Counted from the first letter of the stretch, positions 34,473 to 42,880 are shown. The stretch: DNA of 64,000 bases from an uncultured Collinsella sp. (GCA_902470805.1 CABRHX010000012.1:1-64000), one strand, 5' to 3'. Notes: generated by a model from the letters alone, not told the origin. Translations and numbers: made by a program.

Positions 34473-35474
34473 ATGGATACACTGCTCGAGGCCATTGACG
34501 TCTGCGATGTCGATGGCTTTTGCTATGGCAACTATACGGACGAGGAGGCCGGCACCGGTTGCACCGTAATCGTGGCACCCGAGGGCGCCACCGGCGGCGT
34601 TGACGTTCGCGGCGGTGCTCCCGCATCGCGCGAAACCGACCTGCTGCGACCCGAGAACACTGTCGACAAGGTCCACGCCGTCTGCCTTTCGGGTGGATCG
34701 GCCTTTGGCCTCGAGGCTGCAAGCGGCGTCGCTCGCGAGCTTGAGAGCCGCGGCATCGGCCTTCCCGTCGGCCCCACGCAGGTGCCTATCGTGTGCTCGA
34801 GCTGTATCTTCGACCTCGCCTTTGGTAACCCCACCGTTCGCCCCGACATTGAGGCCGGCATCGCCGCCGTGCGCGAAGCACTCGACAACACCCCCACCAA
34901 GCTCGAACAGGGCAACGTAGGCGCCGGCACGGGCGCTACCGTGGGTAAGCTCATGGGCCCCGCTACCTGCATGAAGGCCGGCCTTGGCGCTGCCGCCGTG
35001 GCGCTCGGTCCCGTTAAGGTAGGCGCCGTGGTCTCGGTCAACGCCTGCGGCAACGTGGTCGACCCCTTCACCGGCGAGTGGGTCGCCGGCATGCGCGCCG
35101 CCGCCGATAGCGACCAGATCGTCGACATGGAACTCGCAGCCTTTGCCGCCGCCGGATCCATGCAGATGCCGCTCGACCGCACCAACACCACCATCAGCTG
35201 CATCGTCACCAACGTGGAACTCACTAAGGCACAAACCACCAAGGTCTCCCAGATGGCCGCAGACGCCTACGCACACGCCATCCGTCCCACGCACACCACC
35301 AACGACGGCGACACTATCTACACCCTCGCCAGCGGCAAACTGGGCGCCCAGGCAAGCGCCGCCGTTCCCCTAGACCTGCTGGGCATGCTCGCCGTAAGGG
35401 CCCTACAGACCGCCATCGTAAACGGAGCCAAAACCGCCAAAACCTCCCACGGCATCCCCGGCGCCGCGAAGTAG
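34473..35474 (+). CDS. P1 (S58/DmpA-NylC) family self-processing peptidase
   Basis: 333 residues of the N-terminal-nucleophile P1 family, whose members include DmpA-type aminopeptidases and the nylon oligomer hydrolase NylC. Visible motifs are HAVCLSGGSAFGLEAA, the glycine-rich GNVGAGTGATVGK and, near the C-terminal third, DRTN followed by TTISCIVTN. By analogy with NylC the chain should cleave itself between Asn238 and Thr239, making Thr239 the nucleophile. The natural substrate is unknown. AGGAG lies 6 bases before the ATG. The gene is followed directly by the nested hairpin at 35487. Confidence 0.85.
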   Translation: MDTLLEAIDVCDVDGFCYGNYTDEEAGTGCTVIVAPEGATGGVDVRGGAPASRETDLLRPENTVDKVHAVCLSGGSAFGLEAASGVARELESRGIGLPVGPTQVPIVCSSCIFDLAFGNPTVRPDIEAGIAAVREALDNTPTKLEQGNVGAGTGATVGKLMGPATCMKAGLGAAAVALGPVKVGAVVSVNACGNVVDPFTGEWVAGMRAAADSDQIVDMELAAFAAAGSMQMPLDRTNTTISCIVTNVELTKAQTTKVSQMAADAYAHAIRPTHTTNDGDTIYTLASGKLGAQASAAVPLDLLGMLAVRALQTAIVNGAKTAKTSHGIPGAAK

Positions 35475-35486
35475 CCTAACCTGACC

Positions 35487-35611
35487 GGTTGCCCGGTGGG
35501 GCTTGGTTATGTTTGCTGCTCTACAGTCCTGGCTCGCACGAAGAGCACATTAAGTGCTCTTCGGCTCGTGCGGAACTCGCGACAAACATAACCAAGCCCC
35601 ACCGGGCAACC
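35487..35611 (+). repeat. Nested hairpin element A (125 bp)
   Basis: Outer arms 35487-35515 and 35583-35611 are perfectly complementary over 29 bases. Inside is a 53-base core (35525-35577) starting AGTCCTGG and ending GGAACT, with the stem CGAAGAGCAC (35539-35548), loop ATTAA, and GTGCTCTTCG (35554-35563). It begins 12 bases after the plus-strand peptidase stop. No T-run follows, so it is not a standard terminator. The core recurs in element B in the opposite orientation. Confidence 0.9.
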
Positions 35612-35704
35612 TACCAACCAGCTTCTTTTCAGCCCAGGCCCCTGTGTACCGCGCGTCAAAGATTTTCAAATTCAAACTGTCTGACAATCGATTTTTATAG
35701 CAAA

Positions 35705-35814
35705 GGCCCCTTGGCCTTTAGTTTGATACAAGTTCCGCACGAGCCGGAAAGCACTTAATGTGCTTTCCGTGCGAGCAGGACTGTTCGCAGTAGCAAACTA
35801 AAGGCCAAGGGGCC
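35705..35814 (-). repeat. Nested hairpin element B (110 bp)
   Basis: Outer arms 35705-35725 and 35794-35814 are perfectly complementary over 21 bases and unrelated in sequence to the arms of element A beyond the inner TTTG/CAAA. The 52-base core (35731-35782) is, on the minus strand, the element A core with stem CGGAAAGCAC/GTGCTTTCCG and the same ATTAA loop. Two base pairs differ from A and both remain paired. It lies 33 bases after the minus-strand glycosyltransferase stop. Confidence 0.9.
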
Positions 35815-35846
35815 CAGTCAACCTATCAGCAGCGATTACTCGACAG

Positions 35847-36878
35847 CTAGTTGAATTTGAAGATCTTTGAGGCAAGACGGTATAGGCCGAGTGTGGTTTT
35901 GTCTCCGGCACGACCGCGCAGGTTGGTGAAGAAGCCGACCACACCGTAGCGTGCACGACGATACATGCGCTCGTCATAGGCTTTCAGATCATTCCACAAC
36001 GTCGCCAGGCGCTCATCGGCACAATCCTCGTCGGAAAGCTTAGTAAGCACCGAGCAGATCGCCATCATCATGGTGAAGTAGCCCATCATGTACGAACGCA
36101 GGCGCGACGACTCGACATCGCTGTACAGGTGGTACGACTCCATCATGATACGCGTAACACGGAACTGCTGGTCCAGACGCTTGACCATCGTTGCCTCGTT
36201 GACGCTCTGGCCCTCGCGACCGATAAAGTAGCGGTAGAGGTCGATGTCGGCGTAGTACATGGTCTTGCAACGCGGCAGCGGCACGTAGGCGTAGATGTTG
36301 TCCACATAGAACGTGTGCGGCGGCATGGGAAGGTTGGACTCGCGCAGCACATCCGTGCGATAGCACAGGCTGTGCATGAGTAGGTTCTGGTCCAGGCGGA
36401 AATGACCGATCTGATCCCAGGAAAAGATCTTTTTGCGCGGCAGGGCAAATTTGTAGCCAATAGCGGTATGCGTGCCCTCGTAAACCTTCTCGTACACGTA
36501 GTTCGAGATAAACAGGTCAACGCGCTGGTCGCGCTCTTCAAAGCCACGCAGAATCGACAGCATGGTCGAAAGGGCAGCACCGTCAAGCCAGTCGTCCGAA
36601 TCAACAACCTTGTAGTAGGTGCCCTGCGCCTCGCGCAGACCCGAAAGGACGGCAATACCGTGACCGCCGTTCTCCTGGTGCACCGCGCGGATGATTCCAG
36701 GGTAACGGGCCTCCCACTCGTCGGCCTTGGCGGCCGTCTCGTCCTTGGAGCCGTCGTCCACCACGATAATCTCGATATCGGTGGCGTAATTGCTCCCCTC
36801 CAAGATAGAGGTGATGCAATGGTCCATGTCCTTGGCGGCGTTATACGAGGGAATACCGAATGTTATGACTTTATGCAT
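35847..36878 (-). CDS. Family 2 glycosyltransferase
   Basis: GT-A glycosyltransferase of about 343 residues. The N-terminal fold shows ITFGIPSYNAA, IIVVDDGSKDET and the catalytic metal region VDSDDWLDG. The C-terminal third is helical and without clear membrane spans. Donor and acceptor are unknown. Its start ATG overlaps the glf stop by 8 bases, so it probably acts in the same surface polymer pathway, possibly transferring a galactofuranosyl residue. An ATG 18 bases earlier is an alternative start; neither has a strong ribosome site. Confidence 0.85.
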   Translation of the reverse strand: MHKVITFGIPSYNAAKDMDHCITSILEGSNYATDIEIIVVDDGSKDETAAKADEWEARYPGIIRAVHQENGGHGIAVLSGLREAQGTYYKVVDSDDWLDGAALSTMLSILRGFEERDQRVDLFISNYVYEKVYEGTHTAIGYKFALPRKKIFSWDQIGHFRLDQNLLMHSLCYRTDVLRESNLPMPPHTFYVDNIYAYVPLPRCKTMYYADIDLYRYFIGREGQSVNEATMVKRLDQQFRVTRIMMESYHLYSDVESSRLRSYMMGYFTMMMAICSVLTKLSDEDCADERLATLWNDLKAYDERMYRRARYGVVGFFTNLRGRAGDKTTLGLYRLASKIFKFN

Positions 36879-38073
36879 GGCAGGCGATAATCTCATCCGA
36901 AAGATCGAGGGCGGAATTGGTCACGGCGTCCATATCGTAGTAACGATACTCGGCCAGACGACCCACCGGGTGGAAGTTCGTCAGGTTCTGGACGCGCTCA
37001 AGATAGCGCTCATAGAGCTCACGGTTCTCGGGCTCAAGAATGGCGTAGTACGGCGTCTCACCCGAGCCGGGCGTATAGGCCTTGGAGTATTCCTTCATGA
37101 TGGTGGTCTTGCCGGGCAGGACCTGGCCAGTCATATTCTTGAACTCAGTGATGCGCGTGTAATCCTCGCTCGTGGTGTAGTTGACGGTGCCCACGGGCTG
37201 GAACTGATCCATATCGAGCGTCTCGAACTTCATGTCGAGCGTACGGTACGGCAACGCACCCAAGTCGAGGTTGAACAGCTCATCGAGAGGACCGGTATAG
37301 ACAATCTCGCCGCCGTAGACCTTGCCATCGATCTTGACGGTGGTCTCGTCGATCTCAAAGAGATCGCGGGCGTCCACGTCGCAGAACACGTCGATCAGGT
37401 CGTGGTCGAGCATATGCTCAAACAGCGCGGTATAGCCGTCCTGCGGCATGCCCTGGAAGGGAGCCTGCGGGAAGTAGCGGTCATCATCGCCCACAAAGAC
37501 GGGAACACGGCCGGTGATCGAGGGATCAATCTGGTCGGGCGTCTGGCCCCACTGCTTCATGGTGTAATGCAAAAAGACGTTCTCGTAGACGTAATCAGCG
37601 ACCTCGGCCAAGTCGGGGTCGTTCTTCTTACGCAGCTCCATAATGGGCACCTTGACATCCTTGCCAAAGGTCTCCACGAGCTTCTGATACAGCTCCTCGC
37701 CGCGCTCGTCACCAAAGGCGAGCTTGAGACTCGCGTGGTTGAAGGGCACGGGCATAAGGGTGCCGTTGATGTTGGCGAGCACCTTGTGCTGATAATCCGT
37801 CCACTTGGTAAAGCGCGACAGGAAATTGTGCACGCGCTCGTTAAAGGTGTGATAGATATGCGGACCGTACTCGTGGATCAGGATTCCGGCCTCGTCAGTG
37901 CAGTCATAGGCATTGCCCGCAATGTGGCTACGGCGCTCCAAAACGGCAACACGATAGCCGATGGTCTCGGCAAGACGGCGGGCGCAAACGGCACCGGCAT
38001 ATCCAGCACCGACGACAATCATGTCGTACGCGCCGGCGTTAAAGCCTTCAGGCAGGCCTGAGGTAATCTGCAT
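36871..38073 (-). CDS. glf: UDP-galactopyranose mutase
   Basis: FAD enzyme interconverting UDP-galactopyranose and UDP-galactofuranose. 400 residues: an N-terminal extension of about 15 residues, the dinucleotide motif MIVVGAGYAGAVCARRLAE, RRSHIAGNAYD, the EYGPHIYHT segment and YTGPLDELF. The C-terminal region has GETPYYAILEPENR and GRLAEYRYYDMD, both typical of Glf. GGAG lies 5 bases before the ATG. It is first in a two-gene unit with the GT2 gene, so galactofuranose-containing surface glycans are likely. Confidence 0.95.
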   Translation of the reverse strand: MQITSGLPEGFNAGAYDMIVVGAGYAGAVCARRLAETIGYRVAVLERRSHIAGNAYDCTDEAGILIHEYGPHIYHTFNERVHNFLSRFTKWTDYQHKVLANINGTLMPVPFNHASLKLAFGDERGEELYQKLVETFGKDVKVPIMELRKKNDPDLAEVADYVYENVFLHYTMKQWGQTPDQIDPSITGRVPVFVGDDDRYFPQAPFQGMPQDGYTALFEHMLDHDLIDVFCDVDARDLFEIDETTVKIDGKVYGGEIVYTGPLDELFNLDLGALPYRTLDMKFETLDMDQFQPVGTVNYTTSEDYTRITEFKNMTGQVLPGKTTIMKEYSKAYTPGSGETPYYAILEPENRELYERYLERVQNLTNFHPVGRLAEYRYYDMDAVTNSALDLSDEIIACHA

Positions 38074-38304
38074 CGATACTCCTTGTCAAAAGCCACGGGC
38101 TCATTAGCTGGGCTTTTCTCGAACATTCTTCGAGACATATTTATCAGAGCGATTATAGCGCTAATGCGTCCTATAATGAGCTTGCCACACAAGGAAAGCT
38201 CAAGCACAGCGGCGAACATAATTGAAAGGTAGACCCGCTAGCAGCGGGTTTATTCGTGAACAGCCGGGCGCCTGGAGCTTAGCGAAACGCTTGTAAGGAG
38301 TAAC

Positions 38305-39285
38305 ATGAGCGATTTCCTAAACCGTATGAAGTCTGCCGCCAAGGCCGACCTTAAGACTATCGTCCTGCCCGAGGGCGAGGACCCGCGCACCATCGTCGCC
38401 GCCACCAAGATCATCGAGGAGGGCCTGGCAAAGATCGTCATCCTGGGCAACCCCGACGAGATCGACGTTCCCGGCGCTACCGTCATCGACCCGCGCAATG
38501 CCGAGAAGCACGAGGAGTACGCGCAGAAGTTTGCCGAGCTCCGCGCCAAGAAGGGCGTTACCATCGAGCAGGCTCGCGCCCAGGTGATGGACGCCACCTA
38601 CTTTGGCACCATGATGGTCAAGATGGGCGACGCCGACGGCCTGGTCTCCGGCGCCTGCCACTCCACCGCCGACACTCTGCGCCCCGCGCTGCAGATCCTC
38701 AAGACCGCCCCGGGCACCAAGCTGGTCTCGGCCTTCTTCGTGATGTGCACCGACACCCCGCAGTTTGGCACCGACGGCACGCTGATCTTCGCCGACTGCG
38801 GCCTCAACATCAACCCGTCCTCCGACGAGCTCTCCGAGATCGCCATCGCCTCCGCTCACTCCTGGTCCACCTTCATGGGCAACGTTGAGCCGCACGTGGC
38901 CATGCTCTCCTACTCCACCATGGGCTCCGCTGGCGGCGAGGTCGCCAAGAAGGTCCAGGAGGCTGTGAAGTTCTGCAAGGAGAAGGCTCCCGAGCTCGCC
39001 ATCGATGGCGACCTGCAGCTCGACGCCGCCATCGTCCCCACCGTCGCCCAGCTCAAGGCTCCCGGCTCCTCCGTCGCCGGTAAGGCCAACGTGCTCGTGT
39101 TCCCCGACCTCGAGGCCGGCAATATCGGCTACAAGCTGGTCCAGCGCTTCGCCGGCGCCGACGCCTACGGCCCCATCCTGCAGGGCATCGCCAAGCCGGT
39201 CAACGACCTTTCGCGCGGCTGCTCTGCCGACGACATCGTGGGTGTCGTGGCCATCACCGCCGTCCAGGCTCAGATGGCTGAGTAG
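38305..39285 (+). CDS. pta: Phosphate acetyltransferase
   Basis: Converts acetyl-CoA and phosphate to acetyl phosphate. 326 residues, the short (catalytic-domain-only) form, with IVLPEGEDPRTI at the N-terminus, DGLVSGACHSTADTLRPALQI, and the LVFPDLEAGNIGYKL signature near the C-terminus. TAAGGAG precedes the ATG. It faces the two acetate kinase genes across a 540-bp region instead of sharing their operon. A TATAAT at about 38172 may be its -10, but no clear -35 was found. Confidence 0.96.
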   Translation: MSDFLNRMKSAAKADLKTIVLPEGEDPRTIVAATKIIEEGLAKIVILGNPDEIDVPGATVIDPRNAEKHEEYAQKFAELRAKKGVTIEQARAQVMDATYFGTMMVKMGDADGLVSGACHSTADTLRPALQILKTAPGTKLVSAFFVMCTDTPQFGTDGTLIFADCGLNINPSSDELSEIAIASAHSWSTFMGNVEPHVAMLSYSTMGSAGGEVAKKVQEAVKFCKEKAPELAIDGDLQLDAAIVPTVAQLKAPGSSVAGKANVLVFPDLEAGNIGYKLVQRFAGADAYGPILQGIAKPVNDLSRGCSADDIVGVVAITAVQAQMAE

Positions 39286-39300
39286 CGGACGTATCCCTTC

Positions 39301-39427
39301 GGGCCCCTACAGGGTAAAGCTCTGAAAACGTCCTCGGACATGTCGGAAGCCCCCGCTGCGCACTACGTGCGGCGGGGGCTTCCTCCGTCCTGCGGGATGT
39401 TTTCAGAGCTTTACCCTGTAGGGGCCC
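39301..39427 (+). repeat. Nested hairpin element after pta (127 bp)
   Basis: Outer arms 39301-39329 and 39399-39427 are perfectly complementary over 29 bases. Inside, GGAAGCCCCCGC (39345-39356) pairs with GCGGGGGCTTCC (39372-39383), and in its loop CGCAC-TAC-GTGCG pairs again. It starts 15 bases after the pta stop, with no T-run. Same architecture and size as elements A and B, but a different core. Confidence 0.85.
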
Positions 39428-39429
39428 TG

Positions 39430-39768
39430 CCGCTACGTGATGCTCAGGGAATCTGGGGTGGACGGCGGCTTGGCTACGAGCTGGGGCTGTAAATCTGAAT
39501 GGTTGGGTGCCGTTGTTGAGAGCGCGGGCGTTGCGGATATGGTCACTTTGGATTTGAAATGGCTTGTGTGGTCTGCGACTGTTCAACCGGAAAGTTTGTC
39601 CCGGTTTGGAGGCGGATTCTGGGATGCGATTTCCGTTTGGGGTCTGTTTGGGAAACTGCGGGACGAAATTTTGCTTGATTGTGGGATGCGGTTTCCGCTA
39701 CGTGCCTCGACCGGAAAGTGTGTCCCGGAATTCGGGCTCGAAATGGGATGGCATTTTCGCCTGCTAGT
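39430..39768. repeat. Degenerate 124-base repeat region
   Basis: CCGGAAAGTTTGTCCCGG starts at 39587 and CCGGAAAGTGTGTCCCGG at 39711, a 124-base period. Each is followed about 30 bases later by a TGGGATG...ATTT-CG block, and a further TGGGATGCGGTTTCCG lies between them (from about 39683). No reading frame looks like a gene. It appears to be a decayed tandem repeat; together with the pta element and the ackA terminator it fills the 540-bp gap. Confidence 0.6.
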
Positions 39769-39803
39769 AAAAAGGCCTCCGGAGCTGTTGCTCTGGAGGC
39801 CTT
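39769..39803 (-). terminator. Terminator of ackA copy 1
   Basis: On the minus strand AAAGGCCTCCAGAGC pairs with GCTCCGGAGGCCTTTTT (one non-Watson-Crick G-U-type position), loop AACA, ending in TTTTT, 23 bases after the stop. Confidence 0.85.
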
Positions 39804-39826
39804 TCTCTCAATTGCAAACGAATGCG

Positions 39827-41005
39827 TTAGTTATTACCAGTCAGGCGCTCGACGTCGTGGGCGATCATGTATTCCTCGTCGGTGGGGATGACCATGACCG
39901 TGACGGAGGAACCGGCGGCACTGATGACCTGCGGGCCATTGCCCACGGCCTCGCGGTTCTTGTTGTTGTCGATGCGCACGCCCAGCCACTCAAAGCAGTC
40001 GCAGAAGGCCTTGCGAATCGACCAGTCGTTCTCGCCAATGCCGGCGGTAAAGGTGATGGTGTCCACGCCCGCCATGGAGGCGATCATGGAACCGGCCTGC
40101 TGCATGGCCTTGTAGGCGAACATATCGAAGGCGAGCAGGCAGCGCTCGTCGCCCTCGGAGGCGCGCGTGCGGATGTCGCGGGCGTCGTTGGAGATACCCG
40201 AAATGGCAAGCAGGCCGGACTGCTTGTTCATCATGTCGTCGACTTCCTGGTAGCTGTAACCGCCCTCGCGCTGCAGGTAGCATACGGTAGCCGGGTCAAT
40301 GGAACCGCAGCGGGTACCCATCATCAGACCGTCAAGCGGCGTGAGGCCCATCGTGGTGTCGCGGCACACGCCGTCCTCGATAGCAGCGAGCGAAGCACCG
40401 TTACCCAGATGGCACGAAAGCAGACGGTGGCAGCGCGAACCCAGGATCTCCTTGGCCATCACCCACTCATAACGGTGGCTCGTGCCGTGGGCGCCGTACT
40501 TGCGCACGTGGTACTTGTCGCACACGTCCTTGGGCAGCGCGTAGGTATAGGCGACCTCGGGCATGGTCATATGGAACGAGGTATCGAAGACCGCCACGTT
40601 GGGCAGCTCCGGATACTTCTCACGGCAGTACTCAATCGCCGCGGCCTCGCCGTAGTTGTGCAGCGGGGCAAGTGGTGCCACCTCAAGAATCTTGGCCATA
40701 ACCTCGTCGTCGACAACTGCGGAATCATCGAAGTGCCAGCCGCCCTGAACGATACGATGCCCAATACCATCAATCGTAAAGTCGGTCTTCTCGAGCTCCT
40801 CGAGCACACGAGCGATAGCAGAGCGATGATCGGGGAAAGGGACCTCCTCGGTCTGCTTGGCGCCACCGTTCTCGGAGTGGCCAAAGATGCCCATGTCCGA
40901 ACCGATACGTTCGCAGTTGCCCTTGGCGAAAACCTCGCGGGTATCGGTATCCAAAAGCTGATATTTAAGGCTTGAGCTGCCGGCGTTGACAACAAGTACG
41001 TTCAT
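39827..41005 (-). CDS. ackA: Acetate kinase, paralogue 1
   Basis: Makes ATP and acetate from acetyl phosphate. 392 residues of the ASKHA fold: VLVVNAGSSSLKYQLLD at the N-terminus, GHRIVQGG, the FDTSFH segment, SCHLGNGASLAAI, MMGTRCGSIDP and TAGIGEND near the C-terminus. It lies downstream of the second acetate kinase on the same strand, separated by a 164-bp gap with a terminator, so each may be transcribed separately. The two are clearly related but differ at many positions. Confidence 0.95.
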   Translation of the reverse strand: MNVLVVNAGSSSLKYQLLDTDTREVFAKGNCERIGSDMGIFGHSENGGAKQTEEVPFPDHRSAIARVLEELEKTDFTIDGIGHRIVQGGWHFDDSAVVDDEVMAKILEVAPLAPLHNYGEAAAIEYCREKYPELPNVAVFDTSFHMTMPEVAYTYALPKDVCDKYHVRKYGAHGTSHRYEWVMAKEILGSRCHRLLSCHLGNGASLAAIEDGVCRDTTMGLTPLDGLMMGTRCGSIDPATVCYLQREGGYSYQEVDDMMNKQSGLLAISGISNDARDIRTRASEGDERCLLAFDMFAYKAMQQAGSMIASMAGVDTITFTAGIGENDWSIRKAFCDCFEWLGVRIDNNKNREAVGNGPQVISAAGSSVTVMVIPTDEEYMIAHDVERLTGNN

Positions 41006-41119
41006 GAGACTCCTTTGCAGTGCAATACGGTCGACGCAGACCCCTTAAGGCGGCCGCATTTTAATAAGAAGTTATCACAACTTGATAAATAGCTATCAAG
41101 CATATCGCCCAACGAGCAC

Positions 41120-41158
41120 AAAAGAGGGGCCAAACGGCGCTCGGTCGTCCAGCCCCTC
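41120..41158 (-). terminator. Terminator of ackA copy 2
   Basis: On the minus strand GAGGGGC (41152-41158 read in reverse) pairs with GCCCCTC (41124-41130) and is followed by TTTT, 12 bases after the ackA stop. The 21-base loop is long. Confidence 0.6.
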
Positions 41159-41169
41159 CCCTCTTGCAA

Positions 41170-42348
41170 TTATTTGCCGTTGACGATGCGCTCGACGTCG
41201 GAAGCGATCATGAACTCCTCGTCCGTGGGGATGACGAAAATCTTGACCTTGGAATCCTTGGCGGACAGGCACCAAGCGCCGTCGCCGCGCAGGGCGTTGC
41301 GGGCATGGTCCATCTTGACGCCCATAAAGGCCAGACGGTCGGCCACGCCAGCGCGGACAGCCGGAGCGTGCTCGCCGATGCCGGCGGTGAAGACCAGCGT
41401 GTCCATGCCGCACATGGAAGTAGCCATCTCGGCAGCCTTGGCGGCAATCTTGTAGACAAACATGTCGAAGGCGAGCTGAGCCTCGGGGTCGCCGGCAGCG
41501 GCGAGCTCCTCGACGTTGCGGCAGTCGTTGGTCTTGCCGCCGGTCACAGCCAAAAGGCCGGACTTCTTGTTCATCATCTCGTCGACCTCGTCGAAGGTGT
41601 AGCCACCCTCGCGCTGCAGGTAGCACACGGTAGCCGGGTCAATGGAGCCGCAGCGGGTGCCCATCATGACACCGTCGAGCGGCGTCAAGCCCATAGTGGT
41701 GTCCATGCACTTGCCGTCCTCGATGGCGCACAAGGAAGCGCCAGAGCCGATGTGGCACACGACGACCTTGCGGGCCTCGCCGTTGGTCATCTCGGCGACC
41801 TTCTTGGAGATGTAACGATAGCTGGTGCCGTGGGCGCCGTACTTACGGATATGCAGCTTGTCGCAAACATCCTTGGGAAGGGCGTAGGTCTTGGCGACCT
41901 CGGGCATGTTGAAGTGGAAAGCGGTGTCGTAGACCGTAACGTTGGGCAGGTCGGGATACTGCTCCAGGCAGAACTCGATAACGTTGGCCTCGGGGTTGTT
42001 GTGCAGCGGCGCCAGCGGGGCGACCTCACGGATCTTGGCGAGAACGTCCTCGTCGACGAGGGAGGAATCGCCAAAGTACCAACCGCCCTGGACGATACGG
42101 TGGCCAATGCCCTCGATCTTAACGCCGTTGGCCTCGAGGTCCTTCAGGACGACTTCGATGGCGACCTTGTGGTCGGGGAACTCGATGTTCTCGGTCACCT
42201 TCTTGGAACCGTTGGCAGCGTGGGTGAAGGTACCGCCGGTAAAGCAGACGCGCTCGCAGGAGCCCTTTGCGGACACCTTGTGGGACTTGGTGTCGATGAC
42301 CTGATACTTAAGAGTCGAAGATCCCGCGTTGACGACCAGAACGTTCAT
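41170..42348 (-). CDS. ackA: Acetate kinase, paralogue 2
   Basis: 392 residues with the same full motif set as its neighbour: VVNAGSSTLKYQVID, GHRIVQGGWYFGD, YDTAFHFN, VCHIGSGASLCAI, MMGTRCGSIDP and TAGIGEHAP. The phosphate-binding loop carries Ser where the neighbour has Asn (HIGSGAS versus HLGNGAS). With pta it completes the acetyl-CoA to acetate route. It is first in the pair and has its own upstream region behind the HIT-gene terminator. Which copy is the main housekeeping kinase cannot be told from sequence; a role with another acyl phosphate is possible for either. Confidence 0.95.
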   Translation of the reverse strand: MNVLVVNAGSSTLKYQVIDTKSHKVSAKGSCERVCFTGGTFTHAANGSKKVTENIEFPDHKVAIEVVLKDLEANGVKIEGIGHRIVQGGWYFGDSSLVDEDVLAKIREVAPLAPLHNNPEANVIEFCLEQYPDLPNVTVYDTAFHFNMPEVAKTYALPKDVCDKLHIRKYGAHGTSYRYISKKVAEMTNGEARKVVVCHIGSGASLCAIEDGKCMDTTMGLTPLDGVMMGTRCGSIDPATVCYLQREGGYTFDEVDEMMNKKSGLLAVTGGKTNDCRNVEELAAAGDPEAQLAFDMFVYKIAAKAAEMATSMCGMDTLVFTAGIGEHAPAVRAGVADRLAFMGVKMDHARNALRGDGAWCLSAKDSKVKIFVIPTDEEFMIASDVERIVNGK

Positions 42349-42401
42349 GTGTCTCCCTACTAACAGGCGGTGTGGCGCCGCCAGGTTACATACGCTTCAA
42401 T

Positions 42402-42435
42402 AATAAACCCAAACGCCCTCGCGCTCGGGTTTATT
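42402..42435 (-). terminator. Terminator of the HIT gene
   Basis: AATAAACCC (42402-42410) pairs with GGGTTTATT (42427-42435); on the minus strand it ends TTTATTATT, 61 bases after the HIT stop and 54 bases before ackA copy 2. Confidence 0.7.
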
Positions 42436-42495
42436 GCGTTGATATATAAGTTATCGATGCCAGAGCTTCCGTTTCATTGCACGGAAGAAGCGTCC

Positions 42496-42831
42496 TCAGA
42501 TGAGGTTCTCGCCCAGGTTTTTGCCGCCGAGAACGTGCATGTGGAAGTGCATGACGGTCTGGCCGGCGTTGACGCCCTTGTTGGAGATGACGCGGAAACC
42601 GTCCTCCAAGCCCTTGGCCTTGGCGACCTCCTGGATGGCGTGAGCCATGGCGCCCATGGTCTCGGCCGGCACGTTGTCGGCGATGTCGCTGTAGTGCTTC
42701 TTGGGGATCACGAGCGTGTGGACCGGCGCCTGGGGATTGAGGTCGTCGAACGCGATGACCTGATCGTCCTCATAGACAACGGTCGAGGGGATCTCGTGGT
42801 TGGCGATTTTGCAGAAGATGCAATCACACAT
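42496..42831 (-). CDS. HIT family nucleotide hydrolase (HinT-like)
   Basis: Small cytoplasmic protein of 111 residues in the histidine triad family, which hydrolyses nucleoside phosphoramidates. It starts CDCIFCKIANHEIPS (typical zinc-type N-terminus), has PQAPVHTLVIPKKH, and ends with the triad motif QTVMHFHMHVLGGK. I chose ATG at 42831 with AAAGGA upstream. It is near xseB but separated from it by 49 bases. Confidence 0.93.
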   Translation of the reverse strand: MCDCIFCKIANHEIPSTVVYEDDQVIAFDDLNPQAPVHTLVIPKKHYSDIADNVPAETMGAMAHAIQEVAKAKGLEDGFRVISNKGVNAGQTVMHFHMHVLGGKNLGENLI

Positions 42832-42880
42832 GGTTGGTTCCTTTCTCACAGACCAAGGTAATTATATTTGGTCGAGATGA

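Larger units (their letters stand above)
35475..35846. other. 372-bp convergent intergenic region
   Basis: Between the ends of two convergent genes. Apart from elements A and B it contains about 90 bases (35612-35704) with no gene or motif that I can name. Confidence 0.7.

Noticed and set aside
35489..35758. Short open frame across hairpin elements A and B
   Set aside because: The inverted repeats and compensatory changes explain the sequence better than coding does.
39437..39891. Plus-strand open frames in the pta-ackA gap
   Set aside because: They run over degenerate repeats and the ackA terminator; Trp/Gly/Phe-rich with no credible start site.
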